The translations under genes were made by a program, and so were the position numbers. This document shows, piece by piece, positions 60,518 to 64,000 of a stretch of DNA of 64,000 bases. Position 1 is the first letter of the stretch. Each line of letters starts with the position of its first letter. The DNA is taken from NCBI RefSeq assembly GCF_029309835.1, contig NZ_JARJHL010000003.1, positions 1-64,000 on the forward strand. Direction: 5' to 3'. The stretch is from Paracoccus sp. DMF-8. GTDB taxonomy: Bacteria; Pseudomonadota; Alphaproteobacteria; Rhodobacterales; Rhodobacteraceae. A model generated the notes under the pieces. It was not told the DNA's origin and made no database searches. It saw only the letters and a list, made by a program, of their open reading frames with translations.

Positions 60518-62161
60518 GCCCCTCCTCCCCGGCCTCCTCTCGGCCTGTGGCAAGCTGTTCTGTGGCGCGCTCCCCGCGCCCGATTCAGCCTGCATGAAAT
60601 CACCCAGCGCGGCGATCCGGGCCGCATCCAGATGCAACCCCAGCCGCGTGCGCCGCCAGACCACATCCTCGGCGGTCAGGGCGTATTCGCGGGTCATCAG
60701 CCAGCGCACCTCGGCCTCGGTCAGACCGGCGCCGAAATCGCGGCCCAGATCGGCGGCGGTCTGCGCCCCGGCCAGAATGCGCGCGGCATCGGTGCCATAG
60801 GCGCGGATCAGGCGCTGCGCCTGCGCGGGCGTCAGGAACTGATGCGCCGCCCGCAAGTGCGCGGCCAGCGCGCCCGCGCCATCGACCGGGAAATCGCCGC
60901 CGGGCAGCGCCACGCCCGCCGTCCATTCGCCGCCAGCCTGCGGGAAACAGGGCAGCAGCTTTTCCAGCGCATGTTCGGCCAGACGGCGATAGGTGGTGAT
61001 CTTGCCGCCAAAGACATTCAGCAGGGGCGCCCCGTCCCGATCCAGCCGCAGGACATATTCCCGCGTCGCCGCCGTGGCCGAACTGGCGCCGTCATCATAC
61101 AGCGGCCGCACGCCGGAATAGCTCCAGACCACGTCCTGCGCCGTCACCGGCTGGCGGAAATAACCCGAGGCGAAGCGGCACAGGTAATCGCGTTCCTCAT
61201 CCGAGCAATGCGCCTGTTCAGGCGTGCCCCGGTGGTCCTTGTCGGTGGTGCCGATCAGGGTGAAGTCCTGCTCATAGGGGATCGCAAAGATGATGCGCCC
61301 GTCCGTGCCCTGAAAGAAATAACAGCGGTCGTGGTCATACAGCTTGCGGGTGACGATATGGCTGCCGCGCACCAGACGCACGCCTTCGGTCGTGTCGAGA
61401 TGGGCGACATCGCGCAGCACGTCCTTGACCGAGGGGCCGCCCGCATTGACCAGCGCGCGGGCGCGGTGCTGCCGGCGACCGCCCTGCCCCTCGGTCACGA
61501 TTTCCCACAGGTCGCCGATGCGTTCGGCCGAAACCACCCGCGTGCGGGTCAGGATGCGCGCGCCCCGCGCCTCTGCATCGCGGGCGTTCAGCACGACAAG
61601 GCGCGAATCCTGCACCCAGCAATCGGAATATTCCCAGGCGGTGTGAAAGCCGGGGCGCAGCGCCTTGCCGACGACATCGCTGTCCAGATCGACGCGCCGC
61701 GTGCCGGGCAGGATCTGGCGACCGCCCAGATGGTCATAGAGAAACAGGCCAAACCGGATCAGCCACGCGGGCCTGCGCCCCTTCATCCAGGGCATGACAC
61801 GGCCCAGCAACCGCGATGTCGGCGTGTCGTTTTCGAACCGCATATCCGGCGAATAGGGCAGCACGAACCGCATCGGCCAGCTGATATGGGGCATGGCGCG
61901 CAGCAGGGTTTCGCGTTCCTGCAACGCCTCGCGCACCAGCCGGAATTCGAAATATTCCAGATAGCGCAGCCCGCCGTGAAACAGCTTGGTCGAGGCCGAC
62001 GAGGTCCCCTGCGCCAGATCGCCCATTTCGGCCAGCACCACCGACAGGCCACGGCCCGCCGCGTCCCGCGCGATGCCGCAGCCGTTGATGCCGCCGCCGA
62101 TCACAAAGATGTCGCTGATACCGTCCTGCTGACCCACGTCGTCCGTTCCCCGGCCCGTCAT
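60518..62161 (-). CDS. glpD: Glycerol-3-phosphate dehydrogenase, in frame with glpS without a stop
   Basis: An FAD-dependent membrane-associated dehydrogenase oxidising glycerol-3-phosphate to DHAP. FAD motif DIFVIGGGINGCGIARDAAG (residues 17-36), TSSASTKLFHGGLRYLE, VNAGGPSVKDV, SGVRPLYDDGAS and GGKITTYRRLAEHALE are characteristic. The C-terminal domain ends around AALGDFMQAE (near 510). No stop follows: about 27 codons of linker lead directly into glpS, giving one 911-codon frame. A stop exists in another frame near 60590, so either a real fusion or a lost stop by indel. Divergent from glpR. Confidence 0.92.
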
Positions 62162-62201
62162 ACCAAAGCAGTAGCGGCTTTGCGCAACCGGTCAATCACT
62201 A

Positions 62202-62280
62202 TTTTCGTTTATGTGCGATTTTTTCCAAAACGAAGATTATCACGCGGCAATGCAGCAATTTCTGCATCGCAACGAAACTT
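62202..62280. promoter_or_regulatory. glpD-glpR divergent operator region
   Basis: Three copies of a CGTTT/AAACG half-site in an AT-rich 217-base region: TTTTCGTTT (62202-62210), AAAACGAAG (62227-62235, inverted) and AACGAAACTT (62271-62280). ATGCAG...CTGCAT (62250-62255/62262-62267) lies between. DeoR-family GlpR binds such repeats; assignment inferred. Confidence 0.55.
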
Positions 62281-62378
62281 GGCAAGGCGATATGTTCTGG
62301 TGCATGATCGCTTTTTGCCCCGCGAAGCGGTGCGGCGGACGGGCGGCGCTAGGCCGGATCACAGCGAGGGAAAAGCGC

Positions 62379-63164
62379 GTGGCACTCAGCATCCGGCAAA
62401 GCGAAATTCTGGAACTGGCCCGGCATGACGGCCGGGTGCATGTCGATGATCTGGCGCAGCGTTTCGACGTGACGCTGCAGACCATCCGCCGCGATCTGGG
62501 CGATCTGGCCGAGGCGGGTCTGGTCGATCGCGTCCACGGCGGCGCCGTGCCGCGCACCGGCGTCGTCAATCTGGGCTACAGATCGCGCCGCCGCATGAAT
62601 GCCGAGGCAAAGGCCGCCATCGCCGCCGCCTGCGCGGCGGAAATCGCCGACAATTCGTCGATGATCCTGAACCCTGGCACCTCGACCGAGGCGGTGGCCC
62701 ATGCGCTGGTCAACCACCAGAACATCACCGTCGTCACCAACAACATGAACGTCGCCAATATCCTGCTGGCCAATCCGGGCTGCGAAATCATGGTGGCGGG
62801 CGGCGCCCTGCGGCGTTCGGACGGGGGCATCGTGGGTGAAATGACCACCCAGTTCATCGAACAGTTCAAGGTCGATTTCGCGGTCATCGGCACGTCCGGG
62901 CTGGATCAGGACGGCGACCTGCTGGACTATGATCTGGCCGAGGTCCGCGTCAGCCGCGCCATCCTGCGCCAGTCGCGCCGCGCCTTTGTCGTGACCGACC
63001 ATTCCAAGGTCGGCCGTTCTGCCCCCGCGCGAATCGCCAGCCTGTCGGAAATCGACACGCTTTTCACCGACCGCCCCCTGCCCGCCCGGATCAAAGGGCT
63101 GTGCGCCGATTGGGGAACCCGGCTGCGGATCTGTTCCACGGCTGGATCCGACCATCCGGAATAA
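62379..63164 (+). CDS. glpR: Glycerol operon repressor (DeoR family)
   Basis: A 261-residue regulator. DeoR-type helix-turn-helix in residues 5-60 (DLAQRFDVTLQTIRRDLGDL), linker VHGGAVPRTG, then the sugar-phosphate-sensing domain with NPGTSTEAVAHAL and TSGLDQDGDLLDYDLAEVRVSRA. The expected inducer is glycerol-3-phosphate. Start is GTG at 62379 (MALSIRQSEIL), preceded by GCGAGGG; an in-frame ATG at 62211 would add unlikely sequence across the operator. Confidence 0.93.
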   Translation: MALSIRQSEILELARHDGRVHVDDLAQRFDVTLQTIRRDLGDLAEAGLVDRVHGGAVPRTGVVNLGYRSRRRMNAEAKAAIAAACAAEIADNSSMILNPGTSTEAVAHALVNHQNITVVTNNMNVANILLANPGCEIMVAGGALRRSDGGIVGEMTTQFIEQFKVDFAVIGTSGLDQDGDLLDYDLAEVRVSRAILRQSRRAFVVTDHSKVGRSAPARIASLSEIDTLFTDRPLPARIKGLCADWGTRLRICSTAGSDHPE

Positions 63165-63254
63165 TTTTATACGATATGGATAAATCAATTATTTGACTGA
63201 TTGGTCTGCCGCACTCTACATCCCCTGCGTGTTTTATGTGGTGTGGAGGTCAGG

Positions 63255-64000
63255 TTGAATCTCAGATCGCTCAGGCTGGAACGCGGCCTTAGTCAGGCGG
63301 CGCTTGCGGAACGGATCGGCACGACGCAGCAGACGGTCGCGCGTTGGGAAACCGGAAAATCGCAGGTCAGCATCGCGCAGCTGCGCGCGCTGGCCGTCGC
63401 GCTGGACAGCAGCATCGCCGCCATTCTGGGCGAAACCGGACCCGCGCGCCGCCCGGCCCGCCGCACCGCTGCCGCCCTGCCCGATGACCGCCCCTTTGGC
63501 ACGCTGACGCTGGAATTTCCGGGCCACAGCCGGTCCCATCCCATCGCCCGGGGCGCTCTGGATGCGCTGAGCGCCGATCTGGCCGCGCGCGATCCGGGAC
63601 AGGGCGGCGCCGCGACGACGACCGAATGGCTGGTCACGGCGACGCTGGACGGGCGCCGGATCTTTATCAACCCGCTGCATCTGACCACGCTGCGGATGCT
63701 GGCCCACAGCGACCGGCACCCGATCCCCGAATACCTGCCCTGCCCCGTGCAAGAGGCGCTGTGCCGCTGGCCGCAAGCCGATCTGCCCGACACCCTGCGC
63801 CGCGAATGCGAATCGGCAATCGCGCGGCTTGGCGACCAGATCGCGACGCAGGCCCGCCGCCTGGCCGTGATCTTTGCCGATGGGCGCCAGGATGCGCTGC
63901 CGATGAATTGCGCGAATGCCGCCGTTATCGCATCGCTGGAACAGGAACGCGCGGCCATCGCCCGCGCCTGTTACCTGCGGCTGCTGCATGACGACGGGCA
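63255..64000 (+). CDS. XRE-family transcriptional regulator, cut by the window edge
   Basis: At least 248 residues, running off the end of the window. N-terminal Cro/CI-type helix-turn-helix (LRSLRLERGLSQAALAERIG ... WETGKSQVSIAQLRALAVAL, residues 3-50), then about 190 residues not matching a domain I know, with GRRIFINPLHLTTLRML near 135. Start codon TTG at 63255, supported by GGAGGT five to ten bases upstream. The gap from glpR is 90 bases and AT-rich, so it likely has its own promoter. Confidence 0.82.
   Translation, partial: MNLRSLRLERGLSQAALAERIGTTQQTVARWETGKSQVSIAQLRALAVALDSSIAAILGETGPARRPARRTAAALPDDRPFGTLTLEFPGHSRSHPIARGALDALSADLAARDPGQGGAATTTEWLVTATLDGRRIFINPLHLTTLRMLAHSDRHPIPEYLPCPVQEALCRWPQADLPDTLRRECESAIARLGDQIATQARRLAVIFADGRQDALPMNCANAAVIASLEQERAAIARACYLRLLHDDG

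Noticed and set aside
60440..62428. Plus-strand open frame (662 codons) opposite glpD-glpS
   Set aside because: Shadow frame; both minus-strand genes have complete family motifs.

Overview
The window looks like chromosomal DNA from an alphaproteobacterium of the Rhodobacteraceae, most likely Paracoccus or a close relative. This is inferred from the uniformly high G+C, dense ATGA/TGATG-coupled operons, an IscR-type regulator without Fe-S cysteines, a hmuSTUV/hmuR heme cluster and a glpD-glpS-T-P-Q-U-V glycerol locus in alphaproteobacterial order. I see no rRNA, tRNA, CRISPR array, intact insertion sequence or complete prophage.

Layout. 0-5.7 kb: exported metallo-beta-lactamase-fold protein, icd, then a leftward operon (alpha/beta hydrolase, membrane protein, tandem HD-domain protein, membrane protein) divergent from an iscR-like gene. 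5.7-11.6 kb: a BadF/NagK-type sugar kinase divergent from a carbohydrate ABC importer whose binding-protein and ATPase genes carry frameshifts, with a Gfo/Idh/MocA oxidoreductase. 11.7-14.1 kb: carboxynorspermidine decarboxylase and synthase (polyamines). 14.2-16.6 kb: AI-2E-family membrane protein and a GlxA-like regulator. 16.7-19.4 kb: three genes of tail-fibre/adhesin character (beta-sandwich protein, LamG-like protein ending at an in-frame amber codon, SGNH-fold esterase). 19.8-28.8 kb: argG, a small Cys4 membrane protein, ilvA, a histidine phosphotransfer protein convergent with ilvA and divergent from a response-regulator/PP2C phosphatase, NUDIX hydrolase, AbrB-family membrane protein, gcdH and a P1-family peptidase. 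28.8-31 kb: a decayed GSCFA/SGNH gene, gabD, and a probable IS66 scar that rewrites the gabD 3' end. 31-41.4 kb: frameshifted ABC exporter, REP-like palindromes, tuf, TerB/DUF533 protein, dinB, ygfZ, MsbA-like exporter, class V aminotransferase, PhnA. 41.7-51.8 kb: heme uptake (hmuSTUV leftward, hmuR rightward), siderophore-interacting protein, exbB-exbD-tonB. 51.8-54.3 kb: cyclopropane fatty acid synthase and an LLM-class flavin oxidoreductase. 54.4-63.2 kb: the glycerol locus, with repressor glpR divergent from glpD and the transport genes. 63.3 kb to the end: an XRE-type regulator cut by the window edge.

How genes work together. The heme module is coherent: HmuR takes heme through the outer membrane using TonB-ExbB-ExbD energy, HmuT/U/V carry it inward and HmuS handles it in the cytoplasm. 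A nearly identical 17-bp element (TTGACAATTTTAC[T/A]TGG) lies upstream of both hmuR and exbB and is a candidate iron-responsive operator. The glycerol module couples uptake (GlpSTPQUV) with oxidation (GlpD) under GlpR.

A striking property is the clustering of frameshifts. Most genes are intact, but the sugar ABC binding protein and ATPase, and above all the glycerol permease/ATPase stretch at 56.2-59.4 kb, have frameshifts every one to few hundred bases while the shifted pieces keep family-typical protein sequence. This fits local sequence error or very recent decay; I cannot tell which from the sequence alone.
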